A DNA stretch of 37,997 nt from Streptomyces sp. 130. Its GTDB lineage: Bacteria; Actinomycetota; Actinomycetes; Streptomycetales; Streptomycetaceae. The notes beneath the pieces were generated by a model. That model did no database searches. It was not told the origin of the DNA and saw only the letters and a program-made list of their open reading frames with translations. Positions 15,062 through 21,088 of the stretch are shown in pieces (position 1 is the first letter of the stretch; each line of letters begins with the position of its first letter). The stretch lies in the NCBI RefSeq assembly GCF_007096885.1, contig NZ_VJNO01000053.1, positions 1 to 37,997 of the forward strand, read 5' to 3'. A program made the translations under genes and the position numbers.

Positions 15062-15355
15062 TCAGGGCTTGGGCATGGCCCGGCAGGTCTCGGCGTGGGA
15101 CTGGGCCCAGGCGCGGGCGTCTCGGGTGGCGGCCTCGGGGTGGTGCTCTTCGCGCTGGACGGTCATGCCCCAGACGAGGCGGTGGTGGGAGTGCTCGGAG
15201 GACGCCGGGCATCCGGAGCAGGCCGCGAGCGTCGCATAGGGCTCCGGCGGATTGTGCACGGTGAGCTGGTGGGTCACATCGACGGTGGCGCCGCCGACGG
15301 TGAGGTAGCGGGCGATGACGCCGGCCGGCCAGGCGGTGGTGGTCTGCGTGGTCAT
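15062..15355 (-). CDS. Small protein of unknown function, CxxC-containing
   Basis: 97 residues, ATGA overlap with the upstream gene. A beta-rich N-terminus (GVIARYLTVGGATVDVTHQL) is followed by ACSGCPASSEHSHHRLVWG, with a Cys pair and a His cluster that could bind metal, and a helical C-terminus (TRDARAWAQSHAETCRAMPK). Similar small proteins are common in Streptomyces phages and plasmids. No function can be assigned. It is the last gene of the membrane-protein cluster. Confidence 0.6.
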   Translation of the reverse strand: MTTQTTTAWPAGVIARYLTVGGATVDVTHQLTVHNPPEPYATLAACSGCPASSEHSHHRLVWGMTVQREEHHPEAATRDARAWAQSHAETCRAMPKP

Positions 15356-15726
15356 GGTGCCTCCTGTACGTGGATGTGGGTGTGGTTGGGGCGGTCGGCG
15401 GGGGCGCTCTTGTAGATCAACATCCCCTTCTGGCCTTCAAGAGGGGTTGCGCTGATGAGCGTGTGACCTGCGCATTCACGGCAGGAGGGGCGGGTGGGGG
15501 GCGGTGGGGGAGTGGCGGACGAATCGGACACCGCCCCACGGCGGGCGGCCTTCCAAAGGGCGCCCGCGCCGACCACCCAGACGACGCCGACGGCGACGGC
15601 CGGGGAAGCCGCGTACACGCCCCCGAGTCCGGCCCCGGCGAGGACGGTGAGGACGAGCGCCCCGCCCGCGCGGGACGGCTCCTGCTCCTCCTCGGGCTCG
15701 GGCGCGGTCTTCTTCTTCGGGCTCAT
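15352..15726 (-). CDS. Membrane protein of unknown function
   Basis: 124 residues with ATGA overlaps on both sides. The N-terminus is charged (MSPKKKTAPEPEEEQEPSRA), followed by a hydrophobic hairpin of two probable membrane segments (GGALVLTVLAGAGLGGVYAA; VAVGVVWVVGAGALWKAAR). The C-terminal cytoplasmic part has a Pro run, a CRECAGH motif and ends in HTHIHV. Possible metal binding. Function unknown; it belongs to a run of membrane proteins between 17.2 and 15.1 kb. Confidence 0.6.
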   Translation of the reverse strand: MSPKKKTAPEPEEEQEPSRAGGALVLTVLAGAGLGGVYAASPAVAVGVVWVVGAGALWKAARRGAVSDSSATPPPPPTRPSCRECAGHTLISATPLEGQKGMLIYKSAPADRPNHTHIHVQEAP

Positions 15727-16232
15727 ACGACGGCCCCGTACAGTGAGTCCCCGAGCCAGTTGACGGCAGTGGCGAGGGGAACGGCAGCGAACCCCGCGAC
15801 CCCGGCCGACGTGCCGAGGCAGATGCCGCACCAGGCGCCGGCCTTGAGCTGAGGGCCGCGCTTCGGATTCCTCGCGGCAACCATGACGCACACGGTGAGC
15901 AGGAGCACGATCGCCGTGCCGGTTTGGGTGAGCGGCAGGTAGGCGACTGCGCGGCCGTGCTGGCCAATCCGCCCGCCGACGCCCCAGACGAGTGCAACAT
16001 CCCCGAGCCAGTTGGTGATCCACAGGGCGGTGTCGGCGATCCAGCCGATGAGTCCGCCCACGGTGAGGATCGCAAGGACGCCGTACGCCCAGGCGGCGAG
16101 GAAGGGGGCGAGTTCGGCGGCGCGGCCGGCGGGGTCCTTGCGGAGGCCCTTCAGGCCGGGCCACCAGCTGATGAGGTTGCCGAGGAGGATGGCGAGGCCG
16201 ATGGTGACGCCGCCGATGGTAACGATGTTCAT
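15723..16232 (-). CDS. Polytopic membrane protein of unknown function
   Basis: 169 residues from an ATG at 16232. Four hydrophobic segments can be seen: IGGVTIGLAILLGNLISWW, AAWAYGVLAILTVGGLIGWI, GTAIVLLLTVCVMVAA and a weaker C-terminal one (GICLGTSAGVAGFAAVPLAT). Such proteins occur with DUF2637-type genes on Streptomyces mobile elements (spread-type genes on plasmids). In a phage it may act at the membrane during infection or lysogeny. Function not shown. Confidence 0.6.
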   Translation of the reverse strand: MNIVTIGGVTIGLAILLGNLISWWPGLKGLRKDPAGRAAELAPFLAAWAYGVLAILTVGGLIGWIADTALWITNWLGDVALVWGVGGRIGQHGRAVAYLPLTQTGTAIVLLLTVCVMVAARNPKRGPQLKAGAWCGICLGTSAGVAGFAAVPLATAVNWLGDSLYGAVV

Positions 16233-16240
16233 GGGGTTCC

Positions 16241-16387
16241 TCAGTGGAGGATGGCGACCCCGAGGGCCGCGATGGTGAGCACGAGGGCGAGGGCGCCGGT
16301 GCGTCGGGGGACGGGTCCGGCGAGCGCGGTGAGGATGGCGGCGGCGCCGAGGGCGGCGACCGGGAAGAGGAGCCGGAGGGCAGTCAT
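16241..16387 (-). CDS. 48-residue membrane protein
   Basis: An ATGA overlap with the upstream gene sets the start at 16387. The whole protein is two hydrophobic helices (LLFPVAALGAAAILTALAG; GALALVLTIAALGVAILH) separated by a PVPRRT turn, with a near-terminal stop. It could be a small hairpin membrane protein such as an antiholin-like or accessory factor, but it lies far from the lysis genes. Unknown. Confidence 0.55.
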   Translation of the reverse strand: MTALRLLFPVAALGAAAILTALAGPVPRRTGALALVLTIAALGVAILH

Positions 16388-17226
16388 CCGTAGCCGCCGG
16401 TGCGGCCGTCGAGGTTGCGGCGAGCACGGCGAACAGCGGCCGCGATCGAGTCCTTGTTCTCGTTCGGTCGGAGGGCGCAGATCGCGCGTACAGCGACTGC
16501 GTTGTCCGGGGTGTTCGCGACGTGTTCGCGGGCGAGATCGGCGATGCTCGCGCTGGTCGGAGCGGGTTCGGGGCGCCCCGAAGCGTGGGACGGCTCGGCC
16601 TTGCTCGGGGTGATCGCGGGCTGATCGGGTGCCGCGATCGGGGCGAGCATGAAGGGCGAGCAACGCTCGATCTCGGCGCGCATCTCCAGGCGTTCGAGGG
16701 TGATCTCGAAGTCCGCGCGGTCGCGGGCGACGGTGATGCGGGCCTGCTGCTGGATGCGCTCGATGGTCGCCTGGGCTTCGCGCTCTGCGCGGTCGCGGCG
16801 GGCGTCGTGGAGTCGTGCGGCGTGCTCGCTGTCCCGGATGACCGAGTGGATCTCGGCTTCCTGCTCGGGGGTCAGTGCGGCGGGGTCGCGTAGGGCGGGG
16901 AGGGCGAACTCCCAGACGAGCTTGCCGACGAGGACGACGAACGGGCCGGCGATCGCCTGGGCGGCGCTGTCCTGCTGGGCGCCGTGGATGACGAGGAGTA
17001 GGCCGACGCCGAGGGCGATGACCCATCCGGCGAGGGGGGCGGCCCAGCGGGGGCCGACGCGCCGGTACTGGGCCCAGAGGACGGTGAGCCAGCCGATGTC
17101 GCCGGCGAGGGCGACGGAGAGGCCGAAGGGGCCGGAGCGCATGAGGTCGGTGATGGCGTAGGCCGACCAGGCGAGGGAGAGCCCTGCGAGGGTGACGGCG
17201 CCGTAGAAGACGCGGGGGCGGCTCAT
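16384..17226 (-). CDS. DUF2637-like membrane protein with coiled-coil tail
   Basis: 280 residues, ATG in a TGATG overlap with the 41-residue gene. Residues 5-110 contain four hydrophobic segments (VFYGAVTLAGLSLAWSAYAI; FGLSVALAGDIGWLTVLWA; APLAGWVIALGVGLLLVIHG; GPFVVLVGKLVWEF), the pattern of DUF2637 proteins found on actinobacterial plasmids and prophages. Residues 120-190 are a charged coiled coil, and the end (from 225) is a small helical domain (LAREHVANTPDNAVAVRAIC). The role is unknown; membrane anchoring of a DNA- or protein-binding domain is possible. Confidence 0.65.
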   Translation of the reverse strand: MSRPRVFYGAVTLAGLSLAWSAYAITDLMRSGPFGLSVALAGDIGWLTVLWAQYRRVGPRWAAPLAGWVIALGVGLLLVIHGAQQDSAAQAIAGPFVVLVGKLVWEFALPALRDPAALTPEQEAEIHSVIRDSEHAARLHDARRDRAEREAQATIERIQQQARITVARDRADFEITLERLEMRAEIERCSPFMLAPIAAPDQPAITPSKAEPSHASGRPEPAPTSASIADLAREHVANTPDNAVAVRAICALRPNENKDSIAAAVRRARRNLDGRTGGYG

Positions 17227-17351
17227 CAGGCGACCGCCTTGCGGGGGTTGCGGGCGCGGCGCAGGGCTTCGCCCATGTCCGGGTCGGAGTCGCCGGCCGC
17301 CCTGAGCGGCGGGGTGGTGGTCGTGGTGTGGGGGGCGTGGGTACGCTCCAT
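17226..17351 (-). CDS. 41-residue leader protein of the membrane cluster
   Basis: Starts at an ATG preceded by AGAGG and overlaps the next gene as TGATG. The sequence is Thr-rich then basic (MERTHAPHTTTTTPPLRAAG; GEALRRARNPRKAVA). No known fold. As the first gene after the 17.4-kb control region it may serve as a translated leader. Coding status is supported by the ribosome binding site and the overlap only. Confidence 0.45.
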   Translation of the reverse strand: MERTHAPHTTTTTPPLRAAGDSDPDMGEALRRARNPRKAVA

Positions 17352-17388
17352 GGCGGGCCTGCCTCTTCGTCGTGTTGTGGGCGCGTCC

Positions 17389-17427
17389 GGCCCCGGCCAT
17401 ATGGCGTAGCGAGCGCCGGCCGGGGCC
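17389..17427 (-). terminator. Hairpin in the leader of the membrane/late operon
   Basis: A perfect 10-bp stem GGCCCCGGCC / GGCCGGGGCC with a 19-nt loop lies between the operator region (17454-17481) and the first leftward gene. A transcript starting near the operator would pass through it, so it may act as an attenuator or antitermination target. It has no T run. Confidence 0.45.
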
Positions 17428-17453
17428 TTCCTTGTTGCCGGATTGAGCGTAGC

Positions 17454-17481
17454 GACTTCCTTGCCACATGGCAACGAAGTC
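17454..17481. promoter_or_regulatory. 28-bp dyad operator upstream of the rightward HTH gene
   Basis: An almost perfect dyad: GACTTC-N-TTGCCA, two central bases, TGGCAA-N-GAAGTC. Only the symmetric single C positions and the centre do not pair. A further half-like CTTCCTTG-TTGCC lies at 17428. It sits in the divergent interval between the leftward gene at 17351 and the rightward HTH gene at 17524, the place for an autoregulatory operator. Confidence 0.65.
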
Positions 17482-17523
17482 GGAGAGGATGGTGCCGTGG
17501 CCGACGATGAAGGAGGGCCGGAC

Positions 17524-17745
17524 ATGGTGTCGTTCAGAGAGCTGGCCGCTCGGTTGAGCAGGGACGGGGTGGCGACGCTGACTCATCAGCGAATCTCGCA
17601 GCTGTCGCGGGACGACCCGGCGTTCCCTCCGGTCGTGACGATCGGCCGGGCGAAGGCGGTGGATTACCGGCTGGCTCGGCCGTACTTCGCGGGCAGGAAG
17701 TCGCGGCAGGGGCAGCGCACGGACCTGTATCCGCGGCCTGAGTAG
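17524..17745 (+). CDS. Small HTH DNA-binding regulator (lone rightward gene)
   Basis: 73 residues from an ATG with GGAGG ten bases upstream. The sequence VSFRELAARLSRDGVATLTH followed by QRISQLSRDDPAFPPVVTIG and AKAVDYRLARPYFAGRK has the form of excisionase/MerR-like small HTH proteins, with a helix-turn-helix near residues 3-30 and a wing. It is the only plus-strand gene between the left edge and 28 kb. It is divergent from the membrane/late genes, shares a 28-bp dyad operator with them, and ends in a bidirectional terminator. A regulator of the switch between early and later leftward transcription is plausible. Confidence 0.65.
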   Translation: MVSFRELAARLSRDGVATLTHQRISQLSRDDPAFPPVVTIGRAKAVDYRLARPYFAGRKSRQGQRTDLYPRPE

Positions 17746-17756
17746 TGCGTGTACGA

Positions 17757-17789
17757 CGGAGCCCCCGGCCGGTGTGGTCGGGGGCTCCG
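17757..17789. terminator. Terminator after the rightward HTH gene
   Basis: Perfect 11-bp stem CGGAGCCCCCG / CGGGGGCTCCG with an 11-nt loop. It lies between two convergent genes (ends 17745 and 17838), so it probably works for both directions. Confidence 0.7.
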
Positions 17790-17803
17790 TGCTGTGCGGG
17801 GGA

Positions 17804-17832
17804 TGGCCGCCCGGGTGGGGTTCGGGCGGCCA
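17804..17832 (-). terminator. Terminator of the early leftward operon
   Basis: Perfect 10-bp stem TGGCCGCCCG / CGGGCGGCCA with a 9-nt loop, 6 bases after the stop of the last early gene (17838). Together with 17757-17789 it marks the end of the transcript that begins near 27.6 kb. Confidence 0.65.
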
Positions 17833-17837
17833 GCGGG

Positions 17838-18011
17838 TCAGGCGGTGCGGCGGCGGGCTCGTGCTGCTGCTCGCCGGGTGGCCCGGTTCGGTCGGGGCGG
17901 GGGTGCGTCGTCGTCGGCCAGCTGCTCGCCGAACCATCCGACGGTGGTGGTCCAGGTGACGCCGGGGCGGGGCGCGTGCTCGCCGCGTGGGGTGCTGCTG
18001 GGCCCGGTCAT
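17838..18011 (-). CDS. 57-residue protein ending the early operon
   Basis: ATGA overlap with the HIT gene stop. The protein (PGVTWTTTVGWFGEQLADDD, then PPPRPNRATRRAAARARRR) has a short aromatic core and a strongly basic C-terminus that could bind nucleic acid. It is the last gene before the terminator at 17804-17832. Unknown function. Confidence 0.5.
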   Translation of the reverse strand: MTGPSSTPRGEHAPRPGVTWTTTVGWFGEQLADDDAPPPRPNRATRRAAARARRRTA

Positions 18012-18376
18012 CGGGTCGGCTCCTCGGCGGTCTGCTTGCGGCGTCCGCTGTACCAGGGCAGTGCGAGCCCGTCGTTGGCGGTGCGGGGCACGAGGTGCAG
18101 GTGGAGGTGGAACACGGACTGGGTGGCCGCCCTGCCCCGGCTGGTGATCAGGTTCATGGGCTGGGGACCGCTGGCGAGTTCGGCGGCCCGGAGCATGGTC
18201 AGGGCGGACACGTCGGGGTCGGTGCTGAAGTCGCGGACGTGGTCTCGGGGGATGACGAGCAGGTGCCCGTCGGTGACGGGGTTGAGCGGGACGATGGCGA
18301 GGGCGTCGTCCCATTCCTGCACGATTTGGGCGGGGGCGCGCCCGGCGGCGATCTCGCAGAACGGGCAGTCGGTCAC
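18008..18376 (-). CDS. HIT-family protein (histidine triad hydrolase)
   Basis: 122 residues from a GTG with GGAGGT upstream. The N-terminal TDCPFCEIAAGRAPAQIV and the active-site triad FHLHLHLVPR (H90, H92, H94) are diagnostic of HIT proteins, which hydrolyse nucleotide phosphoramidates or dinucleotide polyphosphates. The family's usual size is 110-140 residues, so it is full length. DGHLLVIPRDHV fits the substrate-binding strand. Its presence in a phage early operon, with a DUF4326 gene just upstream, suggests a nucleotide-related function during infection, but the substrate cannot be read from sequence. Confidence 0.85.
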   Translation of the reverse strand: MTDCPFCEIAAGRAPAQIVQEWDDALAIVPLNPVTDGHLLVIPRDHVRDFSTDPDVSALTMLRAAELASGPQPMNLITSRGRAATQSVFHLHLHLVPRTANDGLALPWYSGRRKQTAEEPTR

Positions 18377-18492
18377 AGGTACCTCCGGGGTCTGATGGTG
18401 ACGACGTGTCGTCGTCGGCGTGGTCGTGGCTGGTCGGTGGTACGTGGGGGTCGGGTGGCGGGGCGGGCGTAGTCGTGGGGGATGCGCCTCAC
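18373..18492 (-). CDS. 39-residue Arg/Pro-rich protein
   Basis: A short frame from a GTG overlapping the DUF4326 stop (GTGA) to a TGA overlapping the HIT start (GTGA). The product is very basic (ARPATRPPRTTDQPRPRRRR). Without it, the junction of DUF4326 and HIT would be a 112-base gap in an otherwise overlapping operon, so the precise double overlap argues for translation. It could also be a translational coupling element with no functional product. Confidence 0.4.
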   Translation of the reverse strand: MRRIPHDYARPATRPPRTTDQPRPRRRRHVVTIRPRRYL

Positions 18493-18869
18493 GGGGTGTC
18501 CGGCCGGTTGGCGAGTTCGAGCAGGACGGCGGCGTGGCAGTGGTCGGGCTGGCCGGGCTCGGGCAGCGGGCAGGTGCACGCGAGGTCCCTGCCGCGCAAC
18601 GTGTGCAGCTCGGCAAGGACGCGGCGCCGGTCGAACACCTGGCGGCCGACACGGTAGGTCTCCTCGTACCAGCCGCCTGCGGTGCCGACACGCAACCACT
18701 CGGCGTAGTTGGAGGCGCAGGCACTGCGAGGCTCGCCCATCTCCGCCTCGATGGCGTCTTTGATCAGGAACGGGTTCCCGAAGCGGGACGGACGGCTGAC
18801 GATCACGGCGTTCTCTGGCTTGCGCCAGCCCTTGGTGCGGCGTCGCTGAATGCGGGTGGGCTGGGTCAT
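18489..18869 (-). CDS. DUF4326 protein
   Basis: 126 residues, ATGA overlap. It has the DUF4326 pattern: TRIQRRRTKGWRKPENAVIV, then SRPSRFGNPF (28-37) near the N-terminus and CTCPL...HCHAAVLLELAN at the end, with Cys and His residues placed to bind metal or to react. This family is common in phages and actinobacteria and has no established biochemical role that I can state with certainty. The gene lies two positions before a HIT hydrolase in the same operon. Confidence 0.75.
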   Translation of the reverse strand: MTQPTRIQRRRTKGWRKPENAVIVSRPSRFGNPFLIKDAIEAEMGEPRSACASNYAEWLRVGTAGGWYEETYRVGRQVFDRRRVLAELHTLRGRDLACTCPLPEPGQPDHCHAAVLLELANRPDTP

Positions 18870-19129
18870 CGCTGCGGCTCCTTGAAGGTGAGGGCTGGGC
18901 TGCGCGGGGGCGGCGGGTCGTTGCGGTGGCGCCAGGCTCGGACGGTGCGGACCGGGTCGGTGGCGAGCAGCAGCACGAACAGGGCGGCCTCTCGTGGGCG
19001 GCTGCCGTTCCAGCGGGCGAAGTGGAAGCGCACCTGCCAGTTCGCCCAGTCACCGAGCCGGTACCAGGGCCGCCAGCGGCCGAGCCCGTATCCGGCGGCG
19101 AGGGCGGCCAGCACGGCGAGGGCGGTCAC
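18866..19129 (-). CDS. Small membrane-anchored protein
   Basis: 87 residues from a GTG in a GTGA overlap. The N-terminal TALAVLAALAAGYGLGRWRP is a single membrane segment or signal anchor. The rest is basic and aromatic (YRLGDWANWQVRFHFARWNG; ATDPVRTVRAWRHRND). Small proteins of this form are common in actinophage early operons; function unknown. Confidence 0.55.
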   Translation of the reverse strand: MTALAVLAALAAGYGLGRWRPWYRLGDWANWQVRFHFARWNGSRPREAALFVLLLATDPVRTVRAWRHRNDPPPPRSPALTFKEPQR

Positions 19130-19335
19130 GGCGCGATCTCCTTGCGGGTGGCGGTGCAGGTGGGACAGAGGTCACGGCCGCGCGGGCGGGTCCAGCCCTG
19201 CTGTCGGCCGTCGGCGCGGACCTGTGCGGCGGTGCGGGAGACGAGCTGGGCGCGCACGGCAGCAGAGTTTGGGCAGTCGCCCTGCCCGGTAGGTCCGTCG
19301 CAGGCGATCTCGTAACCGATCAGGTGCGCGGTCAC
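19126..19335 (-). CDS. Small putative zinc-binding protein
   Basis: 69 residues, GTGA overlaps at both ends. Four cysteines occur in two groups: ACDGPTGQGDCPN and DLCPTCTATRKE, consistent with one zinc site, separated by a helical segment (AAVRAQLVSRTAAQVRADGR). One of several tiny zinc-type proteins in this operon. Function unknown. Confidence 0.55.
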   Translation of the reverse strand: MTAHLIGYEIACDGPTGQGDCPNSAAVRAQLVSRTAAQVRADGRQQGWTRPRGRDLCPTCTATRKEIAP

Positions 19336-19700
19336 GGCTGCGGCTCCTCGGTCTCGGTGGGCTGTGCCTCGTCGGCCAGGCGGCGGATCTGGTCGAGCGC
19401 CCACGCGGCCCCGAGCGCCCAGCCGGGGCCGGTGTCGGGAACCGGCAGAGCCTCCACCGTGGCGGCGCCCTCCCGGAGCACGGTGGCCAGGTCGGCGGGC
19501 GCGGGCGCCGTGGTCGGGGTGCCGAGCACCTGCCGGGCCAGGGGCTCGCGTAGGACGGCGAGAACCGCGTCGGCCTGCGTGCGGTGAATCCGCCAGAACG
19601 GATGCTGCGGGGCCGGGTTGGGCAACTCCCAGTGCTCGCTGTCGAGACGGGCCAGCGCCTCGGCGATGCGGTCGCGGAGGTTGTCGGCGGGTGTGGTCAT
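19332..19700 (-). CDS. Early protein of unknown function
   Basis: 122 residues from an ATG at 19700. Mostly helical and acidic: NLRDRIAEALARLDSEHWEL, QADAVLAVLREPLARQVLG and GAAWALDQIRRLADEAQPTE. Proteins beginning (L/I)RDRIAEAL with a W/H-rich turn are typical small hypothetical proteins of Streptomyces phages and chromosomes. No catalytic motif is visible. Confidence 0.55.
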   Translation of the reverse strand: MTTPADNLRDRIAEALARLDSEHWELPNPAPQHPFWRIHRTQADAVLAVLREPLARQVLGTPTTAPAPADLATVLREGAATVEALPVPDTGPGWALGAAWALDQIRRLADEAQPTETEEPQP

Positions 19701-19735
19701 CGGGTGTCTCCAGGCGGTGAGGGGGTGGTGGTGCG

Positions 19736-19762
19736 CCCCGGCCGGCTATGACCCGGCCGGGG
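19736..19762 (-). terminator. Hairpin after the methyltransferase gene
   Basis: Perfect 10-bp stem CCCCGGCCGG / CCGGCCGGGG with a 7-nt loop in the 76-base gap between the methyltransferase stop (19777) and the next start (19700). Likely a partial terminator or message stabiliser. Confidence 0.5.
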
Positions 19763-19776
19763 CGGCGTGCTGCTGG

Positions 19777-20724
19777 TCACGGGGTGGGGCGAGTGCAGGT
19801 GTCGTGCCGGTCGCAGCGGCACCGGCCGCACGCGGCGCACAGCTCGTCGGCCTCGGTGTCGCAGACCCCGCAGCCGCCGGTGAGGTCGATCTCGACGCTG
19901 TCGACGAGCGCGGCGTGGGCCTGGCTGCGGGTCTGGTGGGTGTCGTGCCGGCGGGGGCGGGTGCCGCCGTGGCTGGTGCACAGCTGCTGTGCGGCCTGCT
20001 CGCCGAGGAACTGGGTGTACGCGGGCGGGATGGCCTCGCGAAGCCCGTCGCGGGTGGCCCACGGCATGCCCATCACGTCGCGGGCGCGGTCGGCGTCGGT
20101 GAAGTTCCCGACGACGTGCATGAACTCGCCGTCCCGGACTGGGCGGCCCATCTTCGCGAGGGGCGCAAGGTGCCGCGGGTGAAGTCGGGTACCGAGCGGC
20201 AGGGACGACTCGAACAGCCGGTGCCGGTACGTCTTCAGGCCGAACATGGACCCGCAGAGCAGCAGCGGGTCAACCATGGCCGCGGCCGCGCCTTCGACGT
20301 TCTCGATGATGTACGGCCGGCCGGTCGCCTGCATGGCTTCGCGGGTGGGGGTGATGAGGTCGGGGTGGTCGTTGCCCCGCAGGCGCTGGGCGTTGGTCCA
20401 GCGGCGGCAGGTCGGTGACCCGGCGATGACGTCGTACTCATGGCCGTGGGCGCGGATGAACTCGATGGCGTCGGCCTGGTGGAACTCGAAGGGGTAGTGG
20501 GGCTGCGGGTTGAGGTCGACGCCGGTGACGTCGAACCCGGCGAGGTAGTAGCCCATGGAGGCACCGCCTTGGCAGCAGTAGGTGTCAAGGAGTCGCAGCC
20601 CGTTGGGTTCGCGGGGTGGGAGGGCGGTCACGTCGTGGCTCCTGAGGATGTCGAGCTGCCCGGGGATGGCCTCGGGTGGTGGGGTGTCGAGGAGGGCGCG
20701 GGCGCGCACCAGGGCGGTCGTCAC
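19777..20724 (-). CDS. DNA cytosine methyltransferase-like protein with zinc-type C-terminal tail
   Basis: 315 residues from a GTG in a GTGA overlap. SAM-binding motif I is LRLLDTYCCQGGASMGYYLA (43-62), followed by VTGVDLNPQ. The catalytic loop is AGSPTCRRWT (C106), where C5-methyltransferases normally have PPC. IIENVEG (139-145) is the ENV motif; the target domain is short. After the usual end near IPPAYTQFLGEQ (232-243), residues 247-315 form a Cys/His-rich extension with CGVCDTEADELCAACGRCRC. Residues 247-267 of that tail are encoded by a 59-bp sequence identical to part of the next gene upstream. Likely modifies phage DNA or protects it from restriction; the SPTC variant makes activity uncertain. 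Confidence 0.75.
   Translation of the reverse strand: MTTALVRARALLDTPPPEAIPGQLDILRSHDVTALPPREPNGLRLLDTYCCQGGASMGYYLAGFDVTGVDLNPQPHYPFEFHQADAIEFIRAHGHEYDVIAGSPTCRRWTNAQRLRGNDHPDLITPTREAMQATGRPYIIENVEGAAAAMVDPLLLCGSMFGLKTYRHRLFESSLPLGTRLHPRHLAPLAKMGRPVRDGEFMHVVGNFTDADRARDVMGMPWATRDGLREAIPPAYTQFLGEQAAQQLCTSHGGTRPRRHDTHQTRSQAHAALVDSVEIDLTGGCGVCDTEADELCAACGRCRCDRHDTCTRPTP
19926..19984. repeat. 59-bp direct repeat, copy 1 (in methyltransferase)
   Basis: Identical over 59 bases to 20762-20820. It encodes the LCTSHGGTRPRRHDTHQTR zinc-ribbon end in both genes, in the same frame. The two copies are 836 bp apart and bracket most of the methyltransferase gene. Confidence 0.9.
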
Positions 20725-20891
20725 TGTGTGCTCCTGGTCTGCTGGGCGGTGTGGGCGGCGGTGCGGGTCTGGTGGGTGTCGTGCCGGCGGGGGCGGGTGC
20801 CGCCGTGGCTGGTGCACAGCACCCCGGGGGCGGAGCCGCAGGACGGGCAGGCGACGGCGAGGGCGGGGAAGCGGGCGGGGCGTTCGGGCAT
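20721..20891 (-). CDS. Small zinc-ribbon protein
   Basis: 56 residues, TGATG overlap at the start. Two cysteines (VACPSCGSAPGVLC) followed by TSHGGTRPRRHDTHQTR give a C-x2-C ... C ... H ... H type zinc site, a pattern very common in small actinophage proteins (CPSCGA-PG-xxC-xx...RxxHxxR). It likely binds nucleic acid or a protein partner. The segment around LCTSHGG is duplicated in the downstream methyltransferase gene. Confidence 0.65.
   Translation of the reverse strand: MPERPARFPALAVACPSCGSAPGVLCTSHGGTRPRRHDTHQTRTAAHTAQQTRSTQ
20762..20820. repeat. 59-bp direct repeat, copy 2 (in zinc-ribbon gene)
   Basis: Second copy of the 59-bp identity described at 19926-19984. This is the more natural context, since the CPSCGSAPGVLC half of the zinc motif precedes it here. 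Confidence 0.9.
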
Positions 20892-21088
20892 CAGAGGCTC
20901 CAGAGGGTCACTTGCGCGTACACGAGGGGCAGTTCGTCTTGCCCGTCGATGTGGTGGTCGGGGCGTGGGGTTGGGATGCGAACGGCTGTGCGGGGCTGTG
21001 AGCGTCTGCGGCAGACGGGTTCGACCCCGGCGGCCTGGGACTGCTCGGTGCGGAGCACGCGCCCGCAGACGCGGCAGCACGGGGTCAC
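20891..21088 (-). CDS. DUF6011-like zinc-binding protein
   Basis: 65 residues from a GTG in a GTGA overlap. The N-terminal PCCRVCGRVLRTEQSQAAGV followed by EPVCRRR is the DUF6011 pattern (CxxCGRxLxxxxSxxxGxGPxC), a small treble-clef zinc site found in many actinophage and actinobacterial proteins. The rest (DHHIDGQDELPLVYAQVTLW) is polar. Function unknown. Confidence 0.7.
   Translation of the reverse strand: MTPCCRVCGRVLRTEQSQAAGVEPVCRRRSQPRTAVRIPTPRPDHHIDGQDELPLVYAQVTLWSL

Noticed and set aside
19697..19780. A 27-residue minus-strand frame with GTGA and ATGA overlaps between the methyltransferase and the next gene
   Set aside because: The overlaps fit the operon pattern, but the product is a Pro/Arg/Thr string and the DNA is mostly a perfect 10-bp hairpin; a non-coding role is more likely.
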